DNA of 64,000 nt from Paenibacillus taihuensis (GCF_003386535.1 NZ_QTTN01000013.1:83267-147266); one strand, 5' to 3'; numbered from the stretch's first letter, positions 9,980 through 17,738 are shown. A program made the numbers and translations. Notes: generated from the sequence alone by a model not told the origin.

Positions 9980-9985
9980 ATTATA
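9980..9985 (-). promoter_or_regulatory. -10 element (TATAAT) of the binding-protein/permease/GH5 operon
   Basis: A consensus TATAAT on the minus strand sits 38 bp before the start codon. No good -35 is seen 16-18 bp upstream, which fits a promoter needing the AraC-type response regulator encoded just upstream. Confidence 0.55.
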
Positions 9986-10018
9986 GGGAATCCGAAAGCG
10001 CATTCCTATGCAGTGGAT

Positions 10019-11638
10019 TTATGTTTCTTGCACTCTGTTTGGTACTTGATTTCGGAATTCCTTCGGCGTCGTACCGACCATTTTCTTGAACAATCGATTG
10101 AAATACATGGCGTCGGCATACCCGACCAGCTCGCCAATCTCATAGACTTTCAGATCCAGCCGCTCCCGCAGCAGCTCCTTCGCCTTGGCGATACGCAGCG
10201 ACAGCAGGTACTGGGTGATGGTCTGTCCCGTCTCCTGTTTGAACAAGGTGGACAGATAACTCGGGTTCAGATATACCTTCTCGGAGAGCTCCGTCAGCTC
10301 GATCTCTCTCGTGTAATCGTTCTGAATCGCCTGCTTCACCGTCTCGATCAGCCGGTTTGGCGGAGCAGTGCGCTTGCTGGCGAGATGCGTGAACGCATCA
10401 TCCAACAAGCTGCCTAGCCAATGCCGCAGCTCATCCAGTGTGAACGGCAGCGTTGCCGCTTGATAGAAATTAAATCCTGGCTTCGTCAGCCGCGACACTT
10501 CCTCCCCGAAGCCGTCACAGCGCAGTGCTGCGACGAACAGGACGTTGCCGGCAAGGTGAACCACCTCATCGTAAGGCGGCTTCGTCCGCGCGAGCTCTTC
10601 GAACAGGCGGCGCAGCGCGCTGCGCACCGCTTCCGGATCGGCATGCTCGAAGGCCGTTCCCAGCTCGGTGTCGAGCAGCTGCGCAATGCGCTCGCTATCG
10701 AGGTAGCCCCGCACAGCTTCGCCGAATATCGTTACCGGCTCCATGTCCGGCCAGTAGAAATGGGAGAGCGATGCTTCCAGCGCCTCGGAGTATGCCTGCG
10801 GAAGCGATTGTAAATTCGCGCACGGCTTACTTATGCCAATCACGAGGCTGCTTGCCCCGTCTCTGGTCTCCATCAACAGCTCATAGCCGAACCTCTTGAC
10901 CTCCCCGGTCGCAGTGCCGCGCAGCAGAACCGCGGCAAGCCGTTCTCCGATCACGGTACAAGCTGTTTGCTGCAGCAGCTTGCCGCGCAGCACGGCAAGG
11001 AGCCGCTCATGCGCATGAGAATCCGAGGAGCGCAGCGCAAGAACGGCATAGCCTGCACCTTCCGAGCCGTCCGAGCCATCCGCTTCATCCACGCGTCCCG
11101 CTTCTGCCTCGCTTAGCAAACCATGAGCGCGAGCCAGCTCCAGCGCCTGCGTTTCTTCCAGCTCGCCGAGCAGCAGCCGGCGCAGCGCATCCTCCTTCGC
11201 CATCAGGTCGCTCCATCGCGCCTTGCGCCACAGCTCCATCTCCCGCTCGTTCTCCATCCGCTCGCGTCCAAGCTCTGCTGCGATCTGGTCGAGATTGCGC
11301 AGCAGCTCTTTTTTATCAACGGGCTTAATCAAATAATCGTTCACGCCGTATAGAATCGCTTTGCGCGCGTAATCGAAATCGTTGTATCCGCTTAGAATGA
11401 CGCAGCGCACATGCGGTCGCTTCTCCTTCAACAGCTCGATAAAACGCAGCCCGTCCATGTACGGCATCTTTATATCCGTGATGACAAGATCCGGCTCCTG
11501 CCTCGCCAAGTGCAGCAGCGCATCCTCGCCGTTGCCGTAGCTGCCGACGATCTGGCAGTCCTCTCTTGCTTTAAGAATCATTTTCTCAAGGCCGATCCGA
11601 ATCGTCTCTTCATCGTCAATGATCATAATGCGCAGCAT
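10019..11638 (-). CDS. YesN-type response regulator with AraC DNA-binding domain
   Basis: The 539-residue product has an N-terminal CheY-like receiver domain (about 1-120; phospho-acceptor D55 in LVITDIKMP, later SGY and KPVDK motifs). A long variable middle region leads to a C-terminal AraC double helix-turn-helix at about 430-535 (NPSYLSTLFKQETGQTITQYL, GYADAMYFNRLFKKMVG). It starts 6 bp after the stop of the histidine kinase gene, forming a cognate pair. It is expected to activate the adjacent binding-protein promoter in response to a sugar signal. The paired genes, divergence from housekeeping types and position all match YesM/YesN-like carbohydrate regulation. Confidence 0.9.
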   Translation of the reverse strand: MLRIMIIDDEETIRIGLEKMILKAREDCQIVGSYGNGEDALLHLARQEPDLVITDIKMPYMDGLRFIELLKEKRPHVRCVILSGYNDFDYARKAILYGVNDYLIKPVDKKELLRNLDQIAAELGRERMENEREMELWRKARWSDLMAKEDALRRLLLGELEETQALELARAHGLLSEAEAGRVDEADGSDGSEGAGYAVLALRSSDSHAHERLLAVLRGKLLQQTACTVIGERLAAVLLRGTATGEVKRFGYELLMETRDGASSLVIGISKPCANLQSLPQAYSEALEASLSHFYWPDMEPVTIFGEAVRGYLDSERIAQLLDTELGTAFEHADPEAVRSALRRLFEELARTKPPYDEVVHLAGNVLFVAALRCDGFGEEVSRLTKPGFNFYQAATLPFTLDELRHWLGSLLDDAFTHLASKRTAPPNRLIETVKQAIQNDYTREIELTELSEKVYLNPSYLSTLFKQETGQTITQYLLSLRIAKAKELLRERLDLKVYEIGELVGYADAMYFNRLFKKMVGTTPKEFRNQVPNRVQET

Positions 11639-11644
11639 GAGCCA

Positions 11645-13456
11645 TTATCCTCTCTTGTATGGTAGTCGGAGCCGAACCTCGGTGCCCGCATCCGGCCTGC
11701 TATCGACCTCGATGCCGTAGCTTTCGCCATAGTGGAGCTTGATCCGCTCGTTAATATTGCGCAGTCCAACGCCAGTGCGCGTCCCATCCTGCGGTGCCTG
11801 CAAGCCTTGAATCGAGCCTCGCAGCAGATGCAGACGCATGCTGTCCATGCCAACGCCTTCGTCACGCAGGACGAATATGGCCATATCGCCTTCCGTGCGG
11901 GCTGACAGCAGAATTCGCACCTTCTCGTCCTTGCCTTCCATCCCGTGCAAAATCGCATTTTCCACAATCGGCTGGAACATCAGCTTCATGACATGGAAAG
12001 ACATCAGCTCGCCCGGAATGTCGTACTCCAGCTCGAAACGGTTCTTGAACCGGTAGCGAAGCAGCTCGACGTAGTTCTCCAGATGCTCCAGCTCCTCCTC
12101 AACCGTCACGATTTCACGGCCTCGGTTAATGCTGTAACGGAGCAGCTTGCCAAGCGTAAACGTCATCTCCGCGACCTCGTCGTCGTCGTTGATGACCGCG
12201 TTCATTCGGATCGTCTCGAGCGTGTTATAGATAAAATGCGGATTAATCTGGCTCTGCAGCGCTTCGAGCTCCGTCTCCTTCTTCCTGGCGGAGATATCAT
12301 AAATTTCTGCGATCAATTCCTTAATGCGCCGCAGCATCCGGTTAAACTCTCTGCCGAACAGACCGATCTCGTCGTTCTGCCGAATCTGGAACGCAACGTC
12401 AAGATTGCCTCCCTGCACCTGCTTCATCAGCCGAGTCATCGTCCGGAGCGAGCTTGTCATTGTAAAAGAAAGCACGATCGAAATTGCCAGCGCGAACAGT
12501 GTAATCGCGGCAGTGACCGACAACGTGACGTTCCGCGTCAGTACGGCGTCCTTGTGCAGGTAGTTGACCGGTACATAAACGAGCATTTTCCAGCCCGTCT
12601 GCTGCGAAACGGTATAAGTGCAAATGTAGCTGACCCCGTCCATCGTCGTATCGAAGCTGCCCGATTTGCCCGAAGAACGAACAAGATCGGCGTTTCCGGC
12701 CAGACTGACTCCGATTCGCTGCTGGTCATTGTCATAGATCACGCTGCCGTCGCGGTCCACGATGACCGTCTTTCCTTTGGTCACCTCGTTCAATTCTTGC
12801 ACAACGCTCTTGAACACACCGATGCCCGCGTCCACCATTACAGTTCCGACAGGCTCGAGCGAGGATATATCCTTAATTTCACGCAGTACGGTGAACACGT
12901 AACGATTGCCGCCAACCGTATCCGGCAGCTTCTGCGTCCCCATAAGAACCGGATCGCCTTCCGCTTTCCTTGCGAGCGAGCGCCAATTCGCATAGTTCGA
13001 CTGCAGGTCGCTGCGCACTGAGTCCGTCTTCAGCCGGTAGAAGACGTTGCCGTAATTATCGAAGATGTACACACTGTACGTGTCCTTGCGGATATTGTTC
13101 ATCAGCCCGATATAGAAATCGATCCTGCGCTGCTCATCCAGATCCTTCTGCGAATGCGCCAAATATTGCTGCAGCTCCTCGGAATAGAGCGGAATCTTCG
13201 AGATCGCGTTCATGTCGCTGACCGAGTCATCGAGCTTGCTCTGCATTTTGGCGACCACTTCGGCGACGTAATTTTTCGTATTCTTATTAATCGATTGCAA
13301 ATAGTTCTCGTAGGAAATGTAACCGATTGCAACAATCGGGATTAGAATGAGAAATATAAAAACGACGATCAGCTTCTTCTGCATCGTCATGCCGCCGTTC
13401 ATCGTTAACCCTAGCCAGCCCTTCCCCATCATCATCCGCTGCCCCTTTGCGCCCAT
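11645..13456 (-). CDS. YesM-type membrane sensor histidine kinase
   Basis: The product has up to 603 residues. A first membrane segment (about 28-46) is followed by an extracellular Cache-like sensor region of about 260 residues, a second membrane segment near residue 320 and a HAMP domain (SSLRTMTRLMKQVQGGNLDV). The His_kinase box follows (SQINPHFIYNTLE, phosphorylated His in INPHF), then the ATPase domain with N box (QPIVENAILHG), DEGVGM and GVGLRNINERI. It should autophosphorylate on sensing a sugar, or the loaded binding protein, and pass the phosphate to the response regulator encoded next. The start is uncertain: ATGs at codons 1, 8, 19 and 23 are all possible. AAAGGGG precedes codon 8. 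Confidence 0.9.
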   Translation of the reverse strand: MGAKGQRMMMGKGWLGLTMNGGMTMQKKLIVVFIFLILIPIVAIGYISYENYLQSINKNTKNYVAEVVAKMQSKLDDSVSDMNAISKIPLYSEELQQYLAHSQKDLDEQRRIDFYIGLMNNIRKDTYSVYIFDNYGNVFYRLKTDSVRSDLQSNYANWRSLARKAEGDPVLMGTQKLPDTVGGNRYVFTVLREIKDISSLEPVGTVMVDAGIGVFKSVVQELNEVTKGKTVIVDRDGSVIYDNDQQRIGVSLAGNADLVRSSGKSGSFDTTMDGVSYICTYTVSQQTGWKMLVYVPVNYLHKDAVLTRNVTLSVTAAITLFALAISIVLSFTMTSSLRTMTRLMKQVQGGNLDVAFQIRQNDEIGLFGREFNRMLRRIKELIAEIYDISARKKETELEALQSQINPHFIYNTLETIRMNAVINDDDEVAEMTFTLGKLLRYSINRGREIVTVEEELEHLENYVELLRYRFKNRFELEYDIPGELMSFHVMKLMFQPIVENAILHGMEGKDEKVRILLSARTEGDMAIFVLRDEGVGMDSMRLHLLRGSIQGLQAPQDGTRTGVGLRNINERIKLHYGESYGIEVDSRPDAGTEVRLRLPYKRG

Positions 13457-13569
13457 ATCTTTCTCATCTTACACGAAAGCGCTGATTTTGGGAGGAACAA
13501 ACATCGAAATTCTGAATACAGGATAAGAAATCTAAAACCAGTCCAATAAGAAATAGGCTCGTCTTCCAG

Positions 13570-13599
13570 TTGTAAATAGAACACATGTTCGTTTATAAT
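13570..13599 (+). promoter_or_regulatory. Sigma-A-type promoter of the small SOS-like gene
   Basis: TTGTAA (13570-13575) and TATAAT (13594-13599) are separated by 18 bp. The promoter reads toward the gene at 13619 and contains a LexA-like box in its spacer. Confidence 0.65.
13578..13591. promoter_or_regulatory. LexA/DinR-like operator (SOS box)
   Basis: GAAC-ACAT-GTTC followed by G reproduces the Bacillus DinR/LexA core GAACRNRYGTTC. It sits between the -35 and -10 of the promoter for the downstream small gene, an ideal repressor position. Only the outer C on the left is missing from the full consensus. Confidence 0.65.
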
Positions 13600-13618
13600 G
13601 ATGCTGAGGTGAGCAAAC

Positions 13619-13990
13619 ATGTATTGTACGGAAGAGGAGTTCAAGATGATACGTGACTGCTGCTTGCTGCCGATCATGCTGGATATGGTGGAGAAGAAAC
13701 GTCTGGAGATGGAAGCATCGGGCGTAACCATGAAGAGGCTCTACTGCACAGCACTTGTCCGGATGCAGGATCTGATGCTGGCGGATTTGCTTCAGTTCAG
13801 GAAGAAGCTCAGCGATGCCGGCATTAAGCTATGGAAAATCGATGATTCCGAAGTTCGCAAGAAATCAGCCTTCAAGTACCAATACAAATGCCGTGGATAT
13901 GTGAATGTGTTCGAGATGCTGCGCGACTTCGCCCGAGCGGAGATTTCCAAGAAATTCGGCTATTATATTGCGCTCGTGTTTAAGCGATAA
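13619..13990 (+). CDS. Small protein of unknown function, probably SOS-inducible
   Basis: The 123-residue protein is not one I can assign to a family. It is basic (many Lys/Arg), has no signal peptide or membrane segment, and contains several Cys in the first half (CT, DCC, YCT) plus KYQYKCRGY. The predicted fold is mostly helical, with a central VRMQDLMLADLLQFRKKL helix. The start is well supported: GAGGTG lies 7 bp before the ATG and a good promoter lies just upstream. The LexA-like box in that promoter predicts induction by DNA damage. It is flanked by a divergent histidine kinase gene and by hairpins on its 3' side. The function is unknown. Confidence 0.7.
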   Translation: MYCTEEEFKMIRDCCLLPIMLDMVEKKRLEMEASGVTMKRLYCTALVRMQDLMLADLLQFRKKLSDAGIKLWKIDDSEVRKKSAFKYQYKCRGYVNVFEMLRDFARAEISKKFGYYIALVFKR

Positions 13991-14002
13991 ACATAAGAAA
14001 AA

Positions 14003-14023
14003 CGCAACCCCGAACAGGTTGCG
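14003..14023 (+). terminator. Weak hairpin after the small SOS-like gene
   Basis: CGCAACC pairs with GGTTGCG around a 7-base loop, 13 bp after the stop codon. Only GAATTTAAAT follows, so termination strength is doubtful. The stretch up to 14224 holds short open frames in both strands that I cannot assign. Confidence 0.4.
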
Positions 14024-14223
14024 AATTTAAATAAACTAAATTTTCAATCCCGTGACCATCGTCGCTGAAATCTTTGCTTCTGTCGATTCAAGTATTTTCT
14101 ATACCGCTTATTTGCTCTCGTATGTTGTACCTGCGGACTCTTACGACGTGCGGGAATTCTTTATTGCCGGAAATGTCACCTATGAAGTTCAGCTGGACGC
14201 GCAGTCCACCGATGGTGTAACTG

Positions 14224-14256
14224 AAACAAGGCTGCCGAGTCTCGGCAGCCTTGTTT
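14224..14256. terminator. Bidirectional terminator with perfect 16-bp arms
   Basis: AAACAAGGCTGCCGAG and its exact complement flank a single base, giving a long perfect stem with A/T-rich ends on both sides. It lies just past the stop of the minus-strand helix-turn-helix gene and also faces the plus-strand gene at 13619. Confidence 0.75.
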
Positions 14257-14281
14257 CCTAGAAAGGTCATAATACGGACGA

Positions 14282-14827
14282 TTACTCCGCTTCCCTCGCA
14301 AATACAATCTCGTTCGTCAGGTATTCATATGCAGCTACCCACTCGTTCGAAATCAAGATTTCGCTTAACGCCGCGTCGCTTACGAATCCATTCCGATTCA
14401 TGGCTATCAATTGATGCAGGGCTAGCTTATCCCACCCGATGCAGTCGCTTGTCGCAACCCCAACATTGTGGCATCGATTCTTTCGCTGCTCCTCTTCTTC
14501 TGCTTCGATTGCGTAGTGTTCGTCTTGGAGACTGAGGAAGTGGTGCAATAAGTCATCCAGAATGACAGTGCTGGCTTCGCTTACCGGTCGTTCTCTCCAC
14601 TCCAGAAGTTTGGCTGATATGTCCAGGACAGCCTTATCATGTTCGCTTAGCCTGCCTGGAATGAAAGGTTTGACGGTAGAAGCAGGGATCTCCCACCTGC
14701 CTTTCCTTCCTTTGCTCTTGCGCTTCCCTTGTAAAGTGCCCGTTGCTAACCACTGGTAAATGGTACGCTTCTCTTTATTTAACATAATCGCGACTTCTTC
14801 CACTGTAAAAGAAGGTTCATAGGTCAC
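14282..14827 (-). CDS. Helix-turn-helix (excisionase/MerR-like) DNA-binding protein
   Basis: The product has 181 residues. The N-terminal 55 residues form a winged helix-turn-helix of the HTH_17 type (SFTVEEVAIMLNKEKRTIYQWL, then a basic GKRKSKGRKGRWEIP wing). The rest is an acidic helical domain with no recognised family. Translation begins at GTG 14827, preceded by GGGGAGG at 8 bp; the overlapping ATG one base away is followed immediately by a stop. It lies 76 bp after arsI in the same direction, so it may be carried on the arsenic transcript, but nothing ties its function to arsenic. Targets are unknown. Confidence 0.75.
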   Translation of the reverse strand: MTYEPSFTVEEVAIMLNKEKRTIYQWLATGTLQGKRKSKGRKGRWEIPASTVKPFIPGRLSEHDKAVLDISAKLLEWRERPVSEASTVILDDLLHHFLSLQDEHYAIEAEEEEQRKNRCHNVGVATSDCIGWDKLALHQLIAMNRNGFVSDAALSEILISNEWVAAYEYLTNEIVFAREAE

Positions 14828-14903
14828 ATGAATCGCCTCCCCAGACTACGAAACTATCAATTGTTTCATAGATATGTTTCGGGAGGCGAATGTATGACAA
14901 GCC

Positions 14904-15374
14904 TCAACACTCAACCTTCTTAAATGAACCGAATGTAATTGTTTGCAGCCCCGTTGGAACACAGCAGCTCGAAACCTCACGAAGTTCACCGGCATGCTCA
15001 AACTCGGAATCCTCTTTGGTGAAGAAGATTTCCCATGCATTGCCGTCGGGATCATGCACCCATACTTTATCTTGCACCGCATAACAGCAGGTCGTGTTCA
15101 TTTCATCAATTAACAGGAGCCCTGACTCACGAAGCCGATCACCAATTGCGAGAACCTCCTCGGTATTATTCAACTGGAAACCTAGATGGTTAAGGACACC
15201 TCTCGGCTCAAAGGGACGAACGTTCAAGGAGAAATGCAGGGCGGGATCGTTCAGTTCAAACTTTGCATAATTCTCCTTTACTTTCGTCGGTTCAACGCCA
15301 AAGAATGCACTGTAAAAGTCGATCGATTTCTGAAGATCGCTGCAATTTACCGCGACATGCATCCGTTTAATCAT
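14904..15374 (-). CDS. arsI: ArsI C-As lyase (VOC/dioxygenase superfamily)
   Basis: The product has 156 residues. It is a member of the vicinal-oxygen-chelate fold with the vicinal cysteine pair C96-C97 in NTTCCYAVQDKVWV, which is the arsenic-binding hallmark of ArsI. Candidate metal ligands are H6, H63 and E115. ArsI enzymes split the carbon-arsenic bond of trivalent organoarsenicals such as MAs(III), releasing arsenite, with Fe(II) and oxygen. A second Cys pair (SSCC) lies near the C terminus. The gene starts 2 bp after arsC and closes the arsR-aqpS-arsC-arsI operon. GAGGGG precedes the ATG. The older CadI (cadmium-induced) name applies to the same family. Confidence 0.85.
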   Translation of the reverse strand: MIKRMHVAVNCSDLQKSIDFYSAFFGVEPTKVKENYAKFELNDPALHFSLNVRPFEPRGVLNHLGFQLNNTEEVLAIGDRLRESGLLLIDEMNTTCCYAVQDKVWVHDPDGNAWEIFFTKEDSEFEHAGELREVSSCCVPTGLQTITFGSFKKVEC

Positions 15375-15376
15375 GC

Positions 15377-15799
15377 TCAGTTCCCCTCTTTCACGAATTG
15401 TTCAATGCGCTTCTTAATTGAATCCCGTACTTCGCGGAACTTGGCCATGATCTCTTCTTCTGTTCCGGCAGCCTTAGCCGGGTCCTCGAAGCCCCAATGC
15501 CATCGCTGCGCATGATCGTTCTGGACGACCGGGCAATGATCGTTCGCGTGACCGCAGAGCGTGATGATGAAGTCTGCTCGCTGTAAAATTTCGGGATCAA
15601 TAACGTCGGAGGTATGAGTTGAAATATCAACGCCGGACTCCTTCATTACTTGAATCGCTCGAGGATTCAACCCATGCGCTTCAAGACCGGCACTCTTGAC
15701 TTCGAAGTCATCTCCGCCGAACGCCTTCAAGTAACCGTCGGCAATTTGGCTTCTGCAGGAATTACCTGTACATAGAAAATAAACGAGTTTCTTATTCAA
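15377..15799 (-). CDS. arsC: Arsenate reductase, thioredoxin-coupled LMW-phosphatase type
   Basis: The product has about 140 residues and reduces arsenate to arsenite in the cytoplasm. The P-loop [11 protein letters not shown] (C-x5-R) binds arsenate. The resolving Cys pair lies in [13 protein letters not shown], matching the Cys10/82/89 relay of the thioredoxin-linked class. The reading frame can extend to a TTG at 15808. A second TTG at 15799, with AGGGG 8 bp upstream, gives the family-typical start MNKKLVYF, so I chose it. It follows aqpS by about 12 bp and precedes arsI by 2 bp. Confidence 0.9.
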   Translation of the reverse strand: MNKKLVYFLCTGNSCRSQIADGYLKAFGGDDFEVKSAGLEAHGLNPRAIQVMKESGVDISTHTSDVIDPEILQRADFIITLCGHANDHCPVVQNDHAQRWHWGFEDPAKAAGTEEEIMAKFREVRDSIKKRIEQFVKEGN

Positions 15800-15811
15800 A
15801 AGATTCAACCC

Positions 15812-16456
15812 CTAGTCATGTAATATTTGATAGACAAGTGTAGCAGCAATTGCACCGAGTACAGGAGCCGCCAAGTATAACCATAAGTGCTCTGTCGCAC
15901 CGGACACCAAGGCAGGACCAAGTGATCGAGCTGGGTTCATGGATGCGCCACAGATTGGACCCGCGAACATTGCCATGACACCAACCGCAGCTCCAATCGC
16001 GATGCCAGCAAAGCTTTTCACCGCTTTGCCATGTGTGGCAGATCCCAAGATGACGATCATTAGCACGAAAGTCAGTATAAATTCTAAAACGAACGACTGG
16101 CGCTCTCTAGAAGAGGGCAGCGTAGCTCCTAATTTGGCGATATTGCCAAACAACCAATATAAAGTCGATGATGCTGCGATCGCCGCGACACACTGAGTAA
16201 GGATATACAGGAGACTGCTCCTGAGCGATATATCTTTCCGTACCCAGAACGCAATCGTTACTGCAGGATTAAAGTGCGCGCCAGATATATGGCCAAACGT
16301 ATAGATAAGTGCAGTGACAACAAGCCCGAATGTCATCGCAATGCCGACGTGCGTGATGTTATGCGTAATCTCATCGATGACCATTGCCCCCGTACCGGCG
16401 AATACTAAAAAATAGGTGCCGATAAACTCAGCAAGGAGTTGTTTTTTCATTTCCAT
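15812..16456 (-). CDS. aqpS: Aquaporin-family channel in the ars operon (AqpS-like)
   Basis: A membrane channel of about 214 residues with six membrane segments and both signature half-helices: SGAHFNPAVT (first NPA) and GASMNPARSLGPA (second NPA). Its position between arsR and arsC, where an arsB or acr3 efflux pump would normally be, mirrors the Sinorhizobium meliloti aqpS arrangement. There, arsenite made by ArsC leaves down its gradient through the channel. The reading frame overlaps the end of arsR. Starts at GTG 16462, ATG 16456 or ATG 16450 are possible and none has a strong Shine-Dalgarno, which suggests translational coupling to arsR. Arsenite transport is inferred from context. Confidence 0.85.
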   Translation of the reverse strand: MEMKKQLLAEFIGTYFLVFAGTGAMVIDEITHNITHVGIAMTFGLVVTALIYTFGHISGAHFNPAVTIAFWVRKDISLRSSLLYILTQCVAAIAASSTLYWLFGNIAKLGATLPSSRERQSFVLEFILTFVLMIVILGSATHGKAVKSFAGIAIGAAVGVMAMFAGPICGASMNPARSLGPALVSGATEHLWLYLAAPVLGAIAATLVYQILHD

Positions 16457-16769
16457 TACCACAGCAGCTGCTGCCGATCCGGGCTGGTTTGAAGATGCAG
16501 CACAACTCCTCCGAGAGAATATGGCTCACCTGCTCTTGGTTAATCTCGTAATAGCTCCACGTACCTCGCGTTTCTTTGTTAATAAAACCGGCGTCCAGCA
16601 ATATTTTGAGGTGATAAGAGAGCTTGGATTGGGACATGTCAAAAATATCGGTGAGGTCGCAGACGCAGGTGTTTCCACGCTGAGTTAGCTCATACATAAT
16701 TTGAAGACGTTTCTCGTCTGCGAGCGCTTTGAACTTCGACTCGTAGTCTTTGAAGGAAATTTCATTCAT
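16428..16769 (-). CDS. arsR: ArsR-type arsenite-responsive repressor
   Basis: A 113-residue winged-helix SmtB/ArsR repressor. The arsenite-sensing motif NTCVCDLTD (CxC) begins the recognition region, followed by the DNA-reading helix SQSKLSYHLKILLDAGFI and a wing (GTWSYYEI). The C-terminal tail carries extra cysteines (ELCCIF, SSCCGNG, and a terminal C) that may also bind metal. It should repress its own operon until arsenite binds. Two matching palindromes flank its promoter. GGTGG precedes the ATG. Its 3' end overlaps aqpS. Confidence 0.9.
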   Translation of the reverse strand: MNEISFKDYESKFKALADEKRLQIMYELTQRGNTCVCDLTDIFDMSQSKLSYHLKILLDAGFINKETRGTWSYYEINQEQVSHILSEELCCIFKPARIGSSCCGNGNEKTTPC

Positions 16770-16788
16770 GAAAGGGCCACCGCCAATT

Positions 16789-16806
16789 AATCAATTTTTT
16801 TTGATT
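16789..16806. promoter_or_regulatory. ArsR operator 1
   Basis: AATCAA-N6-TTGATT inverted repeat between the ars promoter -10 and the arsR start codon. The same architecture and the same right-hand flank (TTTAAT) recur at 16856. Confidence 0.65.
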
Positions 16807-16820
16807 TAATCTATGAGTTG

Positions 16821-16849
16821 AATTTACCACTGCATTTCGTGGTAGTCAA
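16821..16849 (-). promoter_or_regulatory. ars operon promoter
   Basis: On the minus strand, TTGACT (16844-16849) and TAAATT (16821-16826) are separated by exactly 17 bp, and the pair lies between the two ArsR-like palindromes. Confidence 0.7.
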
Positions 16850-16855
16850 CTACTT

Positions 16856-16873
16856 AATCAAGAAAAATTGATT
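16856..16873. promoter_or_regulatory. ArsR operator 2
   Basis: A second AATCAA-N6-TTGATT palindrome, 67 bp from the first and just upstream of the -35, so bound repressors could bracket the promoter. Confidence 0.6.
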
Positions 16874-16950
16874 TAATCGTGAAAGAGCTGCATCTTTAAT
16901 CATATTTGTTCCGTTATGCAGACAGCAAGGCATATGGAGAATAGAGGTAA

Positions 16951-17420
16951 TTATTAGCGGGTTGTACGAATAAGCCTTCGAGCCATACGGCGTCAGTATC
17001 GTCCACTGAATCAAAATCCATTGTATACACGAATAAGCAGTACGGTTTTCAATTTTCTTTGCCCGATAGCTGGAAAGGTTATTCCATTGTAGAAGGTGAA
17101 TGGCAGGGCAACATGATGGACGAAGGTTCCGAAAGCAAGCCTTCTGAAGAAATGGGTCCCCTCATTTCGATTCGGAATACGCATTGGACAGCACAAACGC
17201 CAACGCAGGACATCTCATAATGGTATTCACAACGAGTCAATGGAGTTCCCTTCAGCAAGGGAACTTCTACATCGGAGCAGCAGCGGTCGGACCAACCGAG
17301 TTGGCTCACAACGATAACTATGTCTTCGCACTTCCCGCTCGTCACAATTACGCCTTCCCGCCTGGATATGAGGAAGTGGAGAAGATTTTACAGAACGGCG
17401 CACTTGTGTATATTAATTAG
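16951..17420 (+). pseudogene. Decayed lipoprotein gene (unknown family)
   Basis: The frame from 16951 reads a lipobox (LLAGC) followed by a Ser/Thr-rich linker and YGFQFSLPDSWKGYSIVEGEW, a typical start of a small secreted lipoprotein. It stops at TAA 17218. The remainder continues in another frame from about 17217 (IMVFTTSQWSSLQQGNFYIG ... ALPARHNYAFPPGYEEVEKIL) to the stop at 17420. One missing base near 17215 explains the break. The signal peptide has also gone: in-frame stops lie directly upstream of the lipobox and no start is available. Two independent lesions argue for a genuine pseudogene rather than a sequencing error. Its function is unknown. Confidence 0.7.
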
Positions 17421-17468
17421 TTGAGAAAATGTAATCGCCGAGCGCTGCTGGATATGGGCTCTCCGCTA

Positions 17469-17649
17469 AACGGTTGCCACAGAGACTATTTGCCTTCATA
17501 TCGCACCTTTGAAATTTTAACGGTTGTCAGCGAGGCTATTTGGCAATTTACGCAGCGATTAATACCAATTTGAGCTCAATAAGCGCTGTGGCAACCGCTA
17601 GGCTTTAGAAAATGGCGACTCTCGGCAAATACGCGCTGTGGCAACCGTT
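17469..17649. repeat. Four-copy 26-bp repeat arranged as a large inverted repeat
   Basis: Copies of AACGGTTGCCACAG plus a conserved tail (often TATTTGCC) occur forward at 17469-17494 and 17519-17544, and reversed at 17574-17599 and 17624-17649. Spacing is 50, 55 and 50 bp, giving a symmetric element of about 180 bp. No gene lies within it. It fills most of the gap between the decayed lipoprotein gene and the oxidoreductase terminator. Confidence 0.7.
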
Positions 17650-17684
17650 CGGGACTGTTTGTTTTAAAAAAGGTACTGTGTCTT

Positions 17685-17722
17685 AGAAAAGGCACTGACC
17701 CTACCGGGTCAATGCCTTTTCT
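17685..17722 (-). terminator. Terminator after the oxidoreductase gene
   Basis: AGAAAAGGC-TGACCC pairs with GGGTCA-GCCTTTTCT around a TACC loop, 17 bp beyond the minus-strand stop at 17739. The stem itself supplies the U-rich side. Confidence 0.7.
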
Positions 17723-17738
17723 GTGCTTTCGCATGATC

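Noticed and set aside
13432..13731. Minus-strand frame spanning the kinase 5' end and the SOS-like gene
   Set aside because: It overlaps the supported small gene and promoter and shows no protein-like features.
14052..14261. Short plus-strand frame between the SOS-like gene and the terminator
   Set aside because: It has a GTG start, no Shine-Dalgarno and no recognised family, and it ends within the terminator stem; the overlapping minus frame is no better.
14828..14903. Inverted-repeat-like stretch (CTATCAATTG.../...ATAG) upstream of the helix-turn-helix gene
   Set aside because: The pairing is too imperfect to call an operator.
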